A DNA stretch of 64,000 nt from Paenibacillus phoenicis. GTDB taxonomy: Bacteria; Bacillota; Bacilli; Paenibacillales; Paenibacillaceae. A program made the translations under genes and the position numbers. Positions 17,203 through 25,946 of this stretch are shown here, piece after piece. How positions within the stretch are numbered: position 1 is the stretch's first letter; each line of letters begins with the position of its first letter. Below the pieces are notes generated by a model. The model did not search any database. It was not told where the DNA came from and was given only the letters and a program-made list of their open reading frames with translations. The stretch is from NCBI RefSeq assembly GCF_034718895.1, contig NZ_JAYERP010000001.1:558001-622000 (forward strand). Reading direction: 5' to 3'.

Positions 17203-18093
17203 ATGTCTTCCTCATCAACTTCAGTTTCAATTATTATCGCTGTCAAGAATAACGGAATCGATTTGTACACGACGATGGAATCTTTGAAAGTGTCGCATAC
17301 GACCTTGCCTTATGAAGTGATTATCGTTGATGAAGGTTCGATTGACGGGTGCTGTGATTTTTTGATGAATTACCGGTTCGATCGGCCGATTCAACGGATC
17401 AAGGGAGAGCCCGGAACATCGGCGCGCAATCTCGGCGCAGCGCATGCGAGAGGGGATTACCTGATCTTCAGCGGCTCTCATTTATATTATGATGACGGAT
17501 GGATGGAGCGGCTGCTGGAGCCGCTGATGCAGGGACAAGCCGATGCCGTGTCACCTGCGTTTGAGAAGAGTGAACGCTCTACTGCCCCGGCCGGTAAGGA
17601 CGTCGGAGGGATGATTGGCTTGTTGCGCCGCTACCCGATCCAGAGTGCAGGTCAGAATCTAGACATCCCGTGGTTGTCCTGGGAATGCTTTGCGGTCCGG
17701 CATGATACGTTTCGGGAGATGGAGGGGATGGTGGACGGCTTTTTCGGCAAAGATGTGGAGACGGCTGAATTTTCCTTGAGGCTTTGGCTGCAGGGTGGAA
17801 CCTGTCGCATCGTCCCGGATGTGACGTTAATGCAGGTGTTCCGTCAGAATTTCCCCTATGACAATAGCCGGGAAATGTGGGGTGTGGATCTAATGACCCT
17901 TGCTAATTTACATTTTGGGGATGAACTGATCTCGGTTTGCCGGGAACAGGTGAGTCAAGCGTTTGGCGGAGAGCTGCTGGAAGCGGACCAGCTCAGCCAA
18001 CGGGCTTTGGCTCGGAAGGAGAAATTTGCCTCCCTGCGGAAGCGCGATGCAGAGTGGTTGTTTAAGCGATTCGGGATCCATTGGAAATCGTAG
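17203..18093 (+). CDS. Family 2 glycosyltransferase
   Basis: A 296-residue GT-A fold protein, probably cytoplasmic, that would move a sugar from a nucleotide sugar to an acceptor. VSIIIAVKNNG and VIIVDEGSIDG form the nucleotide-binding first half, and SARNLGAAHARGDYLIF leads to the metal-binding position. There it has SGSHLYYDDGW where polypeptide GalNAc-transferase-like enzymes have DSH, so the aspartate is missing. A catalytic-loop candidate is FGKDVETAEFSLRLW. AAGGAGATCATGT precedes the ATG. Acceptor unknown. Confidence 0.82.
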   Translation: MSSSSTSVSIIIAVKNNGIDLYTTMESLKVSHTTLPYEVIIVDEGSIDGCCDFLMNYRFDRPIQRIKGEPGTSARNLGAAHARGDYLIFSGSHLYYDDGWMERLLEPLMQGQADAVSPAFEKSERSTAPAGKDVGGMIGLLRRYPIQSAGQNLDIPWLSWECFAVRHDTFREMEGMVDGFFGKDVETAEFSLRLWLQGGTCRIVPDVTLMQVFRQNFPYDNSREMWGVDLMTLANLHFGDELISVCREQVSQAFGGELLEADQLSQRALARKEKFASLRKRDAEWLFKRFGIHWKS

Positions 18094-18142
18094 ACGGATA
18101 AGCTGGGGCTGTCAGGCTATCCTAAGAGGTGAGTGAGTGGAC

Positions 18143-18158
18143 AGGTACGTTCGTACCT
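18143..18158. promoter_or_regulatory. Inverted repeat upstream of the SDR gene
   Basis: AGGTACG-TT-CGTACCT is a perfect 7 bp inverted repeat 34 bp before the SDR start codon. It could be an operator or a small hairpin; no protein can be assigned. Confidence 0.35.
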
Positions 18159-18191
18159 ATTTCACCAATTACCGTAAAGGAGGATGCAGCA

Positions 18192-19061
18192 ATGGCAGGT
18201 AACGGACAAGCGAAGCAAACCTTGCCGCCTCAGCATCAAAATCATCAGCCCGGCATCGAAGCCGAGATGCACCCGCGCCCGGTTTATGAGGGGAATTACA
18301 AGGCTGCCGGCAAGCTGACGGGCAAAGTAGCGCTGATCACCGGAGGCGACAGCGGCATTGGCCGGGCTGTGGCCGTAGCTTACGCCAAAGAGGGTGCCGA
18401 TGTGGCCATCGTCTACTTAAATGAGCACGAGGACGCGAACGTGACTCGGCAGGAAGTCGAACAGGAAGGGCGCAGATGCCTGTTGATCGCCGGTGACATC
18501 GGCGACGAAGCGTTTGCCGAGAAGGCTGTGCAACAGACGGTACAGGAGCTCGGGCGCTTGGACATCCTGGTGAACAATGCTGCTGAGCAGCATCCGCAGC
18601 CGGACATTACAGCCATTACGTCGGCGCAGCTGGAGAAGACATTCCGGACGAACATCTTCTCCATGTTTTATTTGACCAAGGCAGCGATGCCGCATTTACG
18701 CAAGGGCAGCTCGATTATTAATACCGCATCGGTAACGGCTTATAAAGGCAACCCGCAGCTCATTGACTATTCCGCCACCAAAGGGGCGATTGTCAGCTTC
18801 ACGCGGGCGTTATCGATGAACGTCGTTGGGAGCAAAGGCATCCGGGTGAATGCCGTTGCCCCTGGACCGATTTGGACGCCTCTCATCCCGTCTACCTTTG
18901 ATGAGAAGCAGGTATCCGAGTTCGGAGGAACAACGCCGATGCAACGTCCCGGTCAACCGGAGGAGCTGGCTCCGGCTTACGTATTCTTGGCTTCGGACGA
19001 CTCCTCGTATATGAGCGGCCAGGTGTTGCATATCAACGGCGGTGAGATTGTAAACGGCTAG
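18192..19061 (+). CDS. SDR family oxidoreductase (general-stress YdaD/YhdF type)
   Basis: A 289-residue NAD(P)-dependent short-chain dehydrogenase. The Rossmann motif is ALITGGDSGIGRAVA, the second motif LVNNAAEQ, and the catalytic Ser, Tyr and Lys lie in NTASVTAY and DYSATKGA. An N-terminal extension of about 45 residues rich in Gln, His and Pro (PPQHQNHQPGIEAEMHPRP) is typical of B. subtilis YdaD/YhdF/YhxD-like stress proteins. The substrate is unknown. I chose ATG 18192 after AAAGGAGGATGCAGCA; the frame is open further upstream without an RBS. Confidence 0.88.
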   Translation: MAGNGQAKQTLPPQHQNHQPGIEAEMHPRPVYEGNYKAAGKLTGKVALITGGDSGIGRAVAVAYAKEGADVAIVYLNEHEDANVTRQEVEQEGRRCLLIAGDIGDEAFAEKAVQQTVQELGRLDILVNNAAEQHPQPDITAITSAQLEKTFRTNIFSMFYLTKAAMPHLRKGSSIINTASVTAYKGNPQLIDYSATKGAIVSFTRALSMNVVGSKGIRVNAVAPGPIWTPLIPSTFDEKQVSEFGGTTPMQRPGQPEELAPAYVFLASDDSSYMSGQVLHINGGEIVNG

Positions 19062-19103
19062 CCTTCGGGCTGAGATTCTGAGATTGGATCAACCCATGCA
19101 ATC

Positions 19104-19155
19104 GAACCCTCAAGAGATTCGGCACAGTACCGAACAAGCTTGAGGGTTCTTTCCG
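19104..19155 (+). terminator. SDR gene terminator
   Basis: GAACCCTCAAG pairs with CTTGAGGGTTC, with an inner TTCGG/CCGAA stem, followed by TTTCC. Confidence 0.75.
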
Positions 19156-19365
19156 TATTTTTCGCCGATTCAGCCTTTCAAAGGAATTCTTCAGTGATAA
19201 TTCTCACTCATTTCGGAGCTGATTTTGGACAGAAATCGTCAACCGAAACGAGTTCTTATGTTATTATTAATCTGAAGAATGCGATAGGTTAACGACACCA
19301 TGTGATGAAGGATATTACGCGCCAAAGGGTCAAACAAGATGGCAGGGAGAGGGGAATCTTGGATC

Positions 19366-20919
19366 ATGCACCAGTTTGAAGAAAGCGTATACGAATTGAT
19401 TGTGGAAGCTTCAACGAAATTGCCGGGCGACGTTCGGCGTGCAGTGAATCGGGGCCGTGCCTTGGAAAACCGGGCGACACGGGCCGGTTTGGCCATGTCG
19501 ACCATCGCGCAGAACATTCGGATGGCGGAGGAGCAGGTTTCACCGATCTGCCAGGATACCGGGATGCTCACGTTTATGATACACACGCCGGTAGGGGCGA
19601 ATCAAATTGAAATGAAAAAGGCGATTCACGCCGCGGTGAAGCGCGCCACGGAAGAAGGCAAGCTGCGTTCCAATTCGGTAGATTCGCTCACAGGAGCGAA
19701 CAGCGGAGACAATTTAGGCCCAGGGACGCCAGTCATTCATTTCGAGCAATGGGAGCAGGACTCGATCGACATCCGGCTGATCTTAAAAGGCGGCGGGTGC
19801 GAAAATAAAAATATCCAGTACAGCCTTCCAACCGAGCTGGAGGGGCTGGGCCGTGCCGGACGGGACCTCGACGGCATCCGTAAATGTATCCTGCATGCCG
19901 TGTACCAAGCGCAGGGGCAAGGCTGCAGCGCAGGATTTCTTGGCGTGGGCATCGGCGGCGACCGTACGACGGGATACGAGCTGGCTAAACAGCAACTGTT
20001 CCGCCCGCTGGATGACGTGAACCCAAATCCGGATTTGGACCGACTTGAAAAATATATTATGGAAACCGCCAACCAGTTGGGTATCGGAACGATGGGCTTT
20101 GGCGGGGAAGTCACTCTCTTAGGCTGCAAAATCGGGGCGATTAACCGGCTTCCGGCAAGTTTCTTTGTCTCCGTTGCTTATAACTGCTGGGCGTTCCGCC
20201 GTCAGGGCGTGGAGATCGATCCGGCAACCGGGGCGATCCGTGAATGGCTTTATGAACGCGGCAGCGAGGTGCCGGTGGACGGCGAGCTTGAATCGGTTGC
20301 AACAGGAGCAGCTGCCGAAGGGACTCCAGCGCCAGCCAGCAGAGAAGTTGTGCTGCAAACCCCAGTGACGGAAGAGCAAATCCGCAGCCTGCGGGTGGGC
20401 GATGTGGTGATCATCAACGGGGAAATGCACACTGGACGGGATGCTCTGCACAAATATTTAATGGATCACGACGCCCCGTTGGATTTGAACGGTGCGGTCA
20501 TTTACCACTGCGGACCGGTCATGCTGAAAGACGAGGAAGGTTGGCACGTGAAGGCGGCCGGACCAACAACCAGCATCCGCGAAGAACCGTATCAAGGGGA
20601 TATCATGAAGAAATTTGGCATCCGCGCCGTGATCGGCAAGGGCGGCATGGGGCCGAAGACGCTAGCTGCCTTGAAAGAGCATGGCGGCGTGTATTTGAAT
20701 GCGATTGGCGGGGCAGCGCAGTACTATGCGGAATGTATCAAGAAAGTCAACGGCGTTGATTTCTTGGAATTTGGCGTTCCGGAAGCGATGTGGCATCTCG
20801 AGGTCGAAGGTTTTGCGGCGATCGTAACGATGGATTCGCACGGGGACAGCCTGCATGAAGGCGTGGAGAAAGATTCGTTGGCGAAGCTCGCCGCATTTAA
20901 GGATCCGGTGTTTAAATAA
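19366..20919 (+). CDS. fumA: Class I (iron-sulfur) fumarate hydratase
   Basis: Interconverts fumarate and malate using an oxygen-sensitive [4Fe-4S] cluster. The likely ligands are C62 (ICQDTGM), C187 (GQGCSAGF) and C274 (YNCWAFRR), spaced as in E. coli FumA. The alpha-type region (1-290) is fused to the beta-type region (from about 330: LRVGDVVIINGEMHTGRDALHK, IGKGGMGPKTLAALKEHGG). A linker near residues 300-325 is Ala/Pro-rich. ATG 19366 puts MHQFEESVYEL at the family start; ATG 19339 after AAAGGG is the alternative. The stop is 2 bp before phoR, so the two are probably co-transcribed. Confidence 0.93.
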   Translation: MHQFEESVYELIVEASTKLPGDVRRAVNRGRALENRATRAGLAMSTIAQNIRMAEEQVSPICQDTGMLTFMIHTPVGANQIEMKKAIHAAVKRATEEGKLRSNSVDSLTGANSGDNLGPGTPVIHFEQWEQDSIDIRLILKGGGCENKNIQYSLPTELEGLGRAGRDLDGIRKCILHAVYQAQGQGCSAGFLGVGIGGDRTTGYELAKQQLFRPLDDVNPNPDLDRLEKYIMETANQLGIGTMGFGGEVTLLGCKIGAINRLPASFFVSVAYNCWAFRRQGVEIDPATGAIREWLYERGSEVPVDGELESVATGAAAEGTPAPASREVVLQTPVTEEQIRSLRVGDVVIINGEMHTGRDALHKYLMDHDAPLDLNGAVIYHCGPVMLKDEEGWHVKAAGPTTSIREEPYQGDIMKKFGIRAVIGKGGMGPKTLAALKEHGGVYLNAIGGAAQYYAECIKKVNGVDFLEFGVPEAMWHLEVEGFAAIVTMDSHGDSLHEGVEKDSLAKLAAFKDPVFK

Positions 20920-20921
20920 AC

Positions 20922-22718
20922 ATGAAAACCTTTCGCTCGCGCCTAACCCTCATCCTGATGATTTTGCTGGGCATCTCCATGCTGGCTGCCGGCCTGGCGA
21001 TGGCCCAGATGTTTAAGAATATGCATATTCGGGCGTTGGAGGACAATATGGCCCGGGAAATTAACTTGCTGGAAGCTACCGTGGATTTCGTTTCCGCCCA
21101 AGGGAATCCCGAGGCCCAGGCCTACTACGAACGTCAAGCGAAGCAATTCGAGGAGCTGACCGGTTCCCGAGTCACGTTCATTACCCTGGACGGGAACGTT
21201 GTTGGCGATTCGGAATCCAATCCTGAGCATATGGATAACCATGCCCATCGTCAGGAGATTGAATCTGCAGCGGGCGGGAACGTCGGGAGTGCGATCCGGT
21301 ACAGCGAAACGATCGGCGAAAATATGCTGTACGTCGCCCAGCGCGTGACCGCCGGCGAATTTGACGGCTATATCCGTCTTTCGATGAGTTTGGCTGACGT
21401 GGAGGAGGGGCTAGCCCAAGCCTGGATGTGGCTGTTTGGCGCGTTGCTTGTTCTATTCCTCATCGCGGGGCTGGTGAGTTACCGGGTGGCGGCGGGGTTA
21501 ACGAAGCCGCTGGAACAAATTACTCGCGTAGCCCACCGTATCTCTCGATTTGATTACGACGCGAGAGTCAAGCTGGCCCGTAAGGACGAAATCGGTCAAC
21601 TGGGCATGGCAATAAACGGAATGGCGGACAGCTTGCAGCAGCAGCTCAAGCGGATCCGGGATAACGAGGATTTGATGCAAAGCGTCCTCGCAAATATGAC
21701 CGGCGGTATTCTTATGGTAGATGCCACCGAGCATATCGCCTTGATTAACCGGAAAGCGGAACGCATCCTCCATACCAAGGGCGAGCTGGTGTTAGGCAAA
21801 CCGTATCAGGAGCTCAAGCGAAATTACGAATTCGTTAAATTTATGGAGGAAGGCATCGCCCGGAAAGAAGCGGTACAGGAAGAACGCAACGTCTACGATC
21901 CCGAGGAGAAAATATTGCATTTCGACGGGGTGCCGATGTTTGAGGATAACGGCAACTATCGCGGCATGTTGTTCCTGGTGCAGGATGTCACCGAAATCCG
22001 CAAGCTGGAACGGATGCGCAGCGAATTCGTGGCCAACGTATCCCACGAATTAAAGACGCCCATTGCCGCGGTCAAAGGCTTTGCCGAAACGCTGCTCGCC
22101 GGCGGGGTGAAGGACGAGGAGACCACCCGTTCCTTCCTGCAGATCATCTATGATGAAGGCGACCGGTTGAACCGGCTGATTGGCGACCTGCTTGAGCTGT
22201 CCAAAATCGAATCGAAGCGGGTGCCGCTGGAGTACGCGCCCGTGCAGTTAAGCGAGCTGTTTGACAGTCTTTATGAAGTGCTTCTCCCGGCTGCGGAGAA
22301 GAAGTCGATCTCGATGTCGCATGACGTGCCCGAGCATTTATTTATCGAAGCGGACGAGGATCGGCTGCGGCAAATCTTTATGAATTTGCTGTCCAATGCG
22401 ATCAGCTATTCCTTGGAAGGCGGGAAAGTGCGCGTTTCCGCAAGCATCATAGGCGAAGGCGGGGACGAGGAGAAGGTGCGTATTCTCGTTAGCGATACGG
22501 GTATCGGCATCCCTAAAAAGGATCTACCGCGAATTTTTGAACGGTTCTATCGGGTAGATAAAGCCAGATCCCGCAGCTCAGGTGGGACAGGACTTGGCCT
22601 GTCCATCGTCAAGCACCTCGTGGATCTGCACCGCGGCACGATCCGCGTGGAGAGCAAGGTTGGCGAAGGAACAACGTTTATTCTGGAACTGCCCCTGATG
22701 CATTCCCTGGATGATTAG
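20922..22718 (+). CDS. phoR: Phosphate-sensing histidine kinase PhoR
   Basis: A 598-residue membrane kinase. A first helix (8-30), an extracytoplasmic sensor region (31-165), a second helix (about 166-188), HAMP, PAS (about 250-350), HisKA with the phospho-acceptor H375 in VSHELKTP, and an ATPase domain (NLLSNAISYS, DTGIGIP, GGTGLGLSIVKHLV). It would phosphorylate PhoP when phosphate is low. The start is 2 bp after the fumarase stop and relies on coupling or on weak sites inside fumA. PhoP follows after 147 bp with its own PhoP-box promoter, the reverse of the B. subtilis phoP-phoR order. Confidence 0.9.
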   Translation: MKTFRSRLTLILMILLGISMLAAGLAMAQMFKNMHIRALEDNMAREINLLEATVDFVSAQGNPEAQAYYERQAKQFEELTGSRVTFITLDGNVVGDSESNPEHMDNHAHRQEIESAAGGNVGSAIRYSETIGENMLYVAQRVTAGEFDGYIRLSMSLADVEEGLAQAWMWLFGALLVLFLIAGLVSYRVAAGLTKPLEQITRVAHRISRFDYDARVKLARKDEIGQLGMAINGMADSLQQQLKRIRDNEDLMQSVLANMTGGILMVDATEHIALINRKAERILHTKGELVLGKPYQELKRNYEFVKFMEEGIARKEAVQEERNVYDPEEKILHFDGVPMFEDNGNYRGMLFLVQDVTEIRKLERMRSEFVANVSHELKTPIAAVKGFAETLLAGGVKDEETTRSFLQIIYDEGDRLNRLIGDLLELSKIESKRVPLEYAPVQLSELFDSLYEVLLPAAEKKSISMSHDVPEHLFIEADEDRLRQIFMNLLSNAISYSLEGGKVRVSASIIGEGGDEEKVRILVSDTGIGIPKKDLPRIFERFYRVDKARSRSSGGTGLGLSIVKHLVDLHRGTIRVESKVGEGTTFILELPLMHSLDD

Positions 22719-22746
22719 GATCGGTCCGGGGATCATAAAAATAAAA

Positions 22747-22800
22747 TGTAAACCGTTTTTTGTTTAACTTTACACTACGTTAACATTGCCGTGATATGCT
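22747..22800 (+). promoter_or_regulatory. PhoP-box promoter of phoP
   Basis: Hexamers TTTACA (22769-22774) and TTAACA (22780-22785) are 11 bp apart. A weak copy (TTTTGT) lies 11 bp further upstream. Nine bases after the last hexamer is TATGCT (22795-22800) as -10. This is the layout of Bacillus PhoP boxes and suggests autoregulation of phoP. Confidence 0.75.
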
Positions 22801-22865
22801 GGGCTTGTCATTAAAGTGATATTGGTTCAGAGATGAACTTGTACCGCAAACAAATGGAGGGTACT

Positions 22866-23591
22866 ATGACTCAACGTCTATTGGTTATCGAAGATGAACC
22901 GACGTTATCCCGGCTTTTGTCTTACAACCTGACGAACGAAGGCTATGAAGTTATCGTAGAGGATCACGGGCAAATCGGTTATGAAACCGCACTGCGGCAG
23001 GATTTTGATTTGATCTTGCTGGATTTGATGTTGCCGGGCATGAACGGTTTTGAGATCATGTCGAAGCTGCGCAGCGAGGGTGTGAAGACGCCGGTGATTA
23101 TCCTGACCGCCAAAAATGCGGAGGAAGAGGTCGTCCAGGGCTTGAAATCCGGTGCTGACGATTATATCACGAAGCCGTTTGGCGTTGCGGAGCTGTTGGC
23201 TCGTGTTGCCGCCGTTCTCCGCCGTTCCACCGGCAAGGAAGAACGCGAGAAGCCGGCTGAGCAGGATAATTCACAAATCGTGCTGGGCGCCTTGACGATT
23301 TACCCCGAGAAATACGAGGTCACGTTAAACGGGGAACCAATCACGCTGAGACCTAAGGAGTTTGAGGTGCTGCTGTACTTGGCTCGCAAGCCCGGCGTGG
23401 TGATGACCCGAGACGATCTGATGAACGCCGTGTGGGGATTTGACTATATCGGAGGACAGCGGACGGTGGATGTGCACGTCAGTTCGCTGCGCAAGAAGCT
23501 TGAGCTGGATCCGCAGTCCGTGCATATCGATTCCATTCGCGGTGTTGGCTATAAACTGGTTGTGAATAAGAAGCAAGCGTCCATCATGTAA
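22866..23591 (+). CDS. phoP: Phosphate response regulator PhoP
   Basis: A 241-residue OmpR-family regulator. The receiver domain has the acidic pair E9/D10/E11 region (VIEDEPTLS), phospho-acceptor D53 (ILLDLMLPGMNG) and K in YITKPFGVAEL. The winged-helix DNA-binding domain runs from about 140 (RPKEFEVLLYLARKPG, GGQRTVDVHVSSLRKKLE, IRGVGYKLV). When phosphorylated by PhoR it should bind the four PhoP boxes of this window. I chose ATG 22866 after TGGAGGGTACT; an upstream ATG at 22833 lacks an RBS. Confidence 0.93.
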   Translation: MTQRLLVIEDEPTLSRLLSYNLTNEGYEVIVEDHGQIGYETALRQDFDLILLDLMLPGMNGFEIMSKLRSEGVKTPVIILTAKNAEEEVVQGLKSGADDYITKPFGVAELLARVAAVLRRSTGKEEREKPAEQDNSQIVLGALTIYPEKYEVTLNGEPITLRPKEFEVLLYLARKPGVVMTRDDLMNAVWGFDYIGGQRTVDVHVSSLRKKLELDPQSVHIDSIRGVGYKLVVNKKQASIM

Positions 23592-23616
23592 CTTTTATGG
23601 TGGACGTTCTTTTTTA
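23577..23616 (+). terminator. phoP terminator
   Basis: GCGTCCATCAT (23577-23587) pairs imperfectly with ATGGTGGACGT, followed by TTCTTTTTT. The stem spans the phoP stop codon, and the T-run overlaps the first hexamer of the next PhoP box. Confidence 0.75.
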
Positions 23617-23666
23617 CATAGGGCTAACATCCTGGGAACATAAGCTTAACATTATCCCTCTATGAT
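23613..23666 (+). promoter_or_regulatory. PhoP-box promoter of the chemoreceptor-like gene
   Basis: Four hexamers in exact 11 bp steps: TTTACA (23613), CTAACA (23624), GGAACA (23635), TTAACA (23646). Nine bases after the last lies TATGAT (23661-23666) as -10. This is the most complete PhoP box in the window. Confidence 0.82.
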
Positions 23667-23707
23667 TAGATCGAACGCAGCGTTTACATATGGGGGAGTG
23701 AAGCAGG

Positions 23708-24934
23708 TTGGGAAAACAGGCCATAGCACTGCTGGAAAGCTCGACAGATCAAGAGACAGGGAGCGGGACAGCAAGCAGCGAAGTAGGCGAGATTCACCGT
23801 GCGGTGTTGGTGAGGCAAGAGGATCGCTCGAATGGAGGGCGGGCAGGTGCAGGAAGTAGGGGGCTAACAACGGTTGAAGCCCGTTCCTTCTGTCGCAAGG
23901 TTCCGGTTATTGGCCCGGAGGTTCCCTGTCGCCAGGTGATGGGGGAGTTTCAAAGGCAGCCTGAGCTTCCGTGCATCGTGATTTGTGATGAGGATCACAA
24001 ATCGTTGGGGCTGCTGATGCGGGATCGGTTTTTCCGCCACTTGGCGGGGCGGTTTGCCGCTGATCTATTTTATGAAGTCGCATCGTTTCAGTTTGCCGAG
24101 CAGCAACCTTTGATTTGCGAAGGTGATACGCCTGCTGGTGAACTGCTGGATCTGGCGTTGGGAAGGGAGGGAACCTCCTTCTACGATGGTCTGATCTTAA
24201 CCGATCAAGGGAAATATTACGGAATCCTGACGATTCAGGATCTGATGCAGATGTCCCGGGAGCTGCAGCGGGAGGCGGATGAAGCGAGGCAGGCGGCGGT
24301 GCGTGACAGCCGCGACCGGGTCGTAGAGATCGAGCAGTCGATTGCAGCGGTGGCGGAATCGGCAAAACGAAGCTTGCAGGAGACCGAGCGGATGAATGAT
24401 TTATCGTTGGAGGGGCGGCAAGAGCTGGAGGCCGTGAAGGCGTCGTTTACCCGCGTGCTCGAGATGGCCCGTTCCCAAGAGAAGCAAATGGCCAAGCTGC
24501 TGGAGCAGATGCAGCAGATCTCATCGGTTGCGGATCATATCCGCAGTCTCGCGGACCAAAGCGGCATGCTGGCGATGAACGCCTCAATCGAAGCGGCACA
24601 TGCCGGCGAGCACGGGCGCGGGTTTGCGGTCGTCGCCTCCGAGGTTCGTAAGCTTGCACTGCAGACCAAGCGATTCTCGGAGGAAATTGGCGACACGTTA
24701 GGGGTGGTGAATCACTTGATTCAGCAAACGGCAGCCACCGTCTCCTCAACAGCGGAGGAGATGGCGGAAAGCCACGAACGGGTCGGTAACGCGGACGGGA
24801 CGTTCCAAGCGCTGGTGGAGTCCGCCCGGGCGGCAGAGCAGCGCAGCCAGGAGATGTTCCGCTCATCGGAAACGGCGGCCGAGCGAACGAGAACCGTGCT
24901 CTGGGAGTTACAACATTTAACATCACTTTCGTAA
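23708..24934 (+). CDS. Soluble methyl-accepting chemotaxis-like protein under a PhoP box
   Basis: A 408-residue protein with no membrane helix or signal peptide. After a polar N-terminus, residues about 75-185 form a CBS-like sensor region (CIVICDEDHKSLGLLMRD, GLILTDQGKYYGILTIQDL). From about 190 it is a continuous coiled coil with the MCP signalling tip near 289-316 (NASIEAAHAGEHGRGFAVV, SEVRKLAL). Such proteins pass signals to CheA/CheW or act as cytoplasmic scaffolds. I chose TTG 23708 after GGGGGAGTG. Its promoter has four perfect-register PhoP hexamers, and pstB-phoU follow, so a role in phosphate starvation is likely. Output partner unknown. Confidence 0.82.
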   Translation: MGKQAIALLESSTDQETGSGTASSEVGEIHRAVLVRQEDRSNGGRAGAGSRGLTTVEARSFCRKVPVIGPEVPCRQVMGEFQRQPELPCIVICDEDHKSLGLLMRDRFFRHLAGRFAADLFYEVASFQFAEQQPLICEGDTPAGELLDLALGREGTSFYDGLILTDQGKYYGILTIQDLMQMSRELQREADEARQAAVRDSRDRVVEIEQSIAAVAESAKRSLQETERMNDLSLEGRQELEAVKASFTRVLEMARSQEKQMAKLLEQMQQISSVADHIRSLADQSGMLAMNASIEAAHAGEHGRGFAVVASEVRKLALQTKRFSEEIGDTLGVVNHLIQQTAATVSSTAEEMAESHERVGNADGTFQALVESARAAEQRSQEMFRSSETAAERTRTVLWELQHLTSLS

Positions 24935-24937
24935 AAT

Positions 24938-24991
24938 TTTACACCACGTTTACAATGTAGCTCATGTGCTTTTACATAAGTGCGATAGAAT
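24938..24991 (+). promoter_or_regulatory. PhoP-box promoter of pstB-phoU
   Basis: TTTACA at 24938, 24949 and 24971 keep an 11 bp register (the position at 24960 is degenerate, GCTCAT). Nine bases after the last is TAGAAT (24986-24991) as -10. A further TTAACA at 24917 overlaps the end of the chemoreceptor-like gene. The predicted leader before pstB is about 175 nt and contains GGCACGG...ACCGTGC-type pairing. Confidence 0.8.
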
Positions 24992-25172
24992 ACAATTGTT
25001 TGACATGAGACAATTCGCGAATATGCGTATACTAGCTAAATCGATGTAGAATTGGCACGGGCTCGCGGGAAGGCGGGTACCGTGCTTCAAGCTTGCTTGG
25101 CATTCCCCGGCCCGTAACGGCTTAGAGGCTGCGGCCGGTGGCTTAGACGTATTTTGGTGAAGGAGAACTGCA

Positions 25173-25928
25173 ATGAAACCTATCATCCGGATTCAAAAAT
25201 TAAACTTATATTATGACCGATTCCATGCGTTGAAAGACGTTTCTCTGGATATTCCGGAAAAAGCAATTACCGCTTTCATTGGCCCCTCCGGCTGCGGCAA
25301 ATCGACGCTTCTCCGCACATTGAACCGGATGAACGATATGATTCCGGGCACGCGGATCGAAGGGGTTGTCCAAATTGCCGACACCGACATTTACGGCGAC
25401 GATGTTGAAGTGGAGGCTTTGCGCAAACGGGTGGGGATGGTGTTTCAGCAGCCGAATCCTTTTCCGAAATCGATTTATGACAATGTGGCTTATGGCCCGC
25501 GGTTACACGGCATCAAGAATAAAGCGGAGCTGGACGAGATCGTGGAACGAAGCCTTCGCCAGGCCGTGTTGTGGGACGAGGTGAAGGATTTCCTGAATCG
25601 GTCGGCCCTGAGCCTGTCCGGCGGACAGCAGCAGCGGCTTTGCATCGCCCGGGCGATCGCTGTGCAGCCGGATATTTTGCTAATGGATGAAGCCACTTCA
25701 GCGCTGGACCCGATCTCTACCCTCAAAATTGAAGAGCTGGTGCAGCAATTAAAAGATAGCTATACGATCGTTATGGTCACCCATAACATGCATCAGGCGG
25801 CGCGCATCTCGGGTAAGACGGTCTTTTTCCTGAACGGAGAAATTGTGGAGGCGGACGATACGCAGAAGCTCTTCTCCACGCCGCAGGATCCACGCACTGA
25901 AGATTACATTTCCGGTCGTTTCGGATAA
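25173..25928 (+). CDS. pstB: Phosphate ABC transporter ATPase PstB (copy 1)
   Basis: A 251-residue ATPase of the Pst importer. Walker A is GPSGCGKST, the signature [11 protein letters not shown], Walker [14 protein letters not shown], and the switch histidine [12 protein letters not shown]. Walker B has DEA where PstB usually has DEP. AAGGAGAACTGCA precedes the ATG. It is paired with phoU and has no permease genes beside it; the complete pstSCAB operon with a second pstB lies 7 kb downstream. It may energise the same PstCA channel or link PhoU to phosphate control. Confidence 0.93.
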   Translation: MKPIIRIQKLNLYYDRFHALKDVSLDIPEKAITAFIGPSGCGKSTLLRTLNRMNDMIPGTRIEGVVQIADTDIYGDDVEVEALRKRVGMVFQQPNPFPKSIYDNVAYGPRLHGIKNKAELDEIVERSLRQAVLWDEVKDFLNRSALSLSGGQQQRLCIARAIAVQPDILLMDEATSALDPISTLKIEELVQQLKDSYTIVMVTHNMHQAARISGKTVFFLNGEIVEADDTQKLFSTPQDPRTEDYISGRFG

Positions 25929-25946
25929 CAAGGAGGCTGCAGCAAG

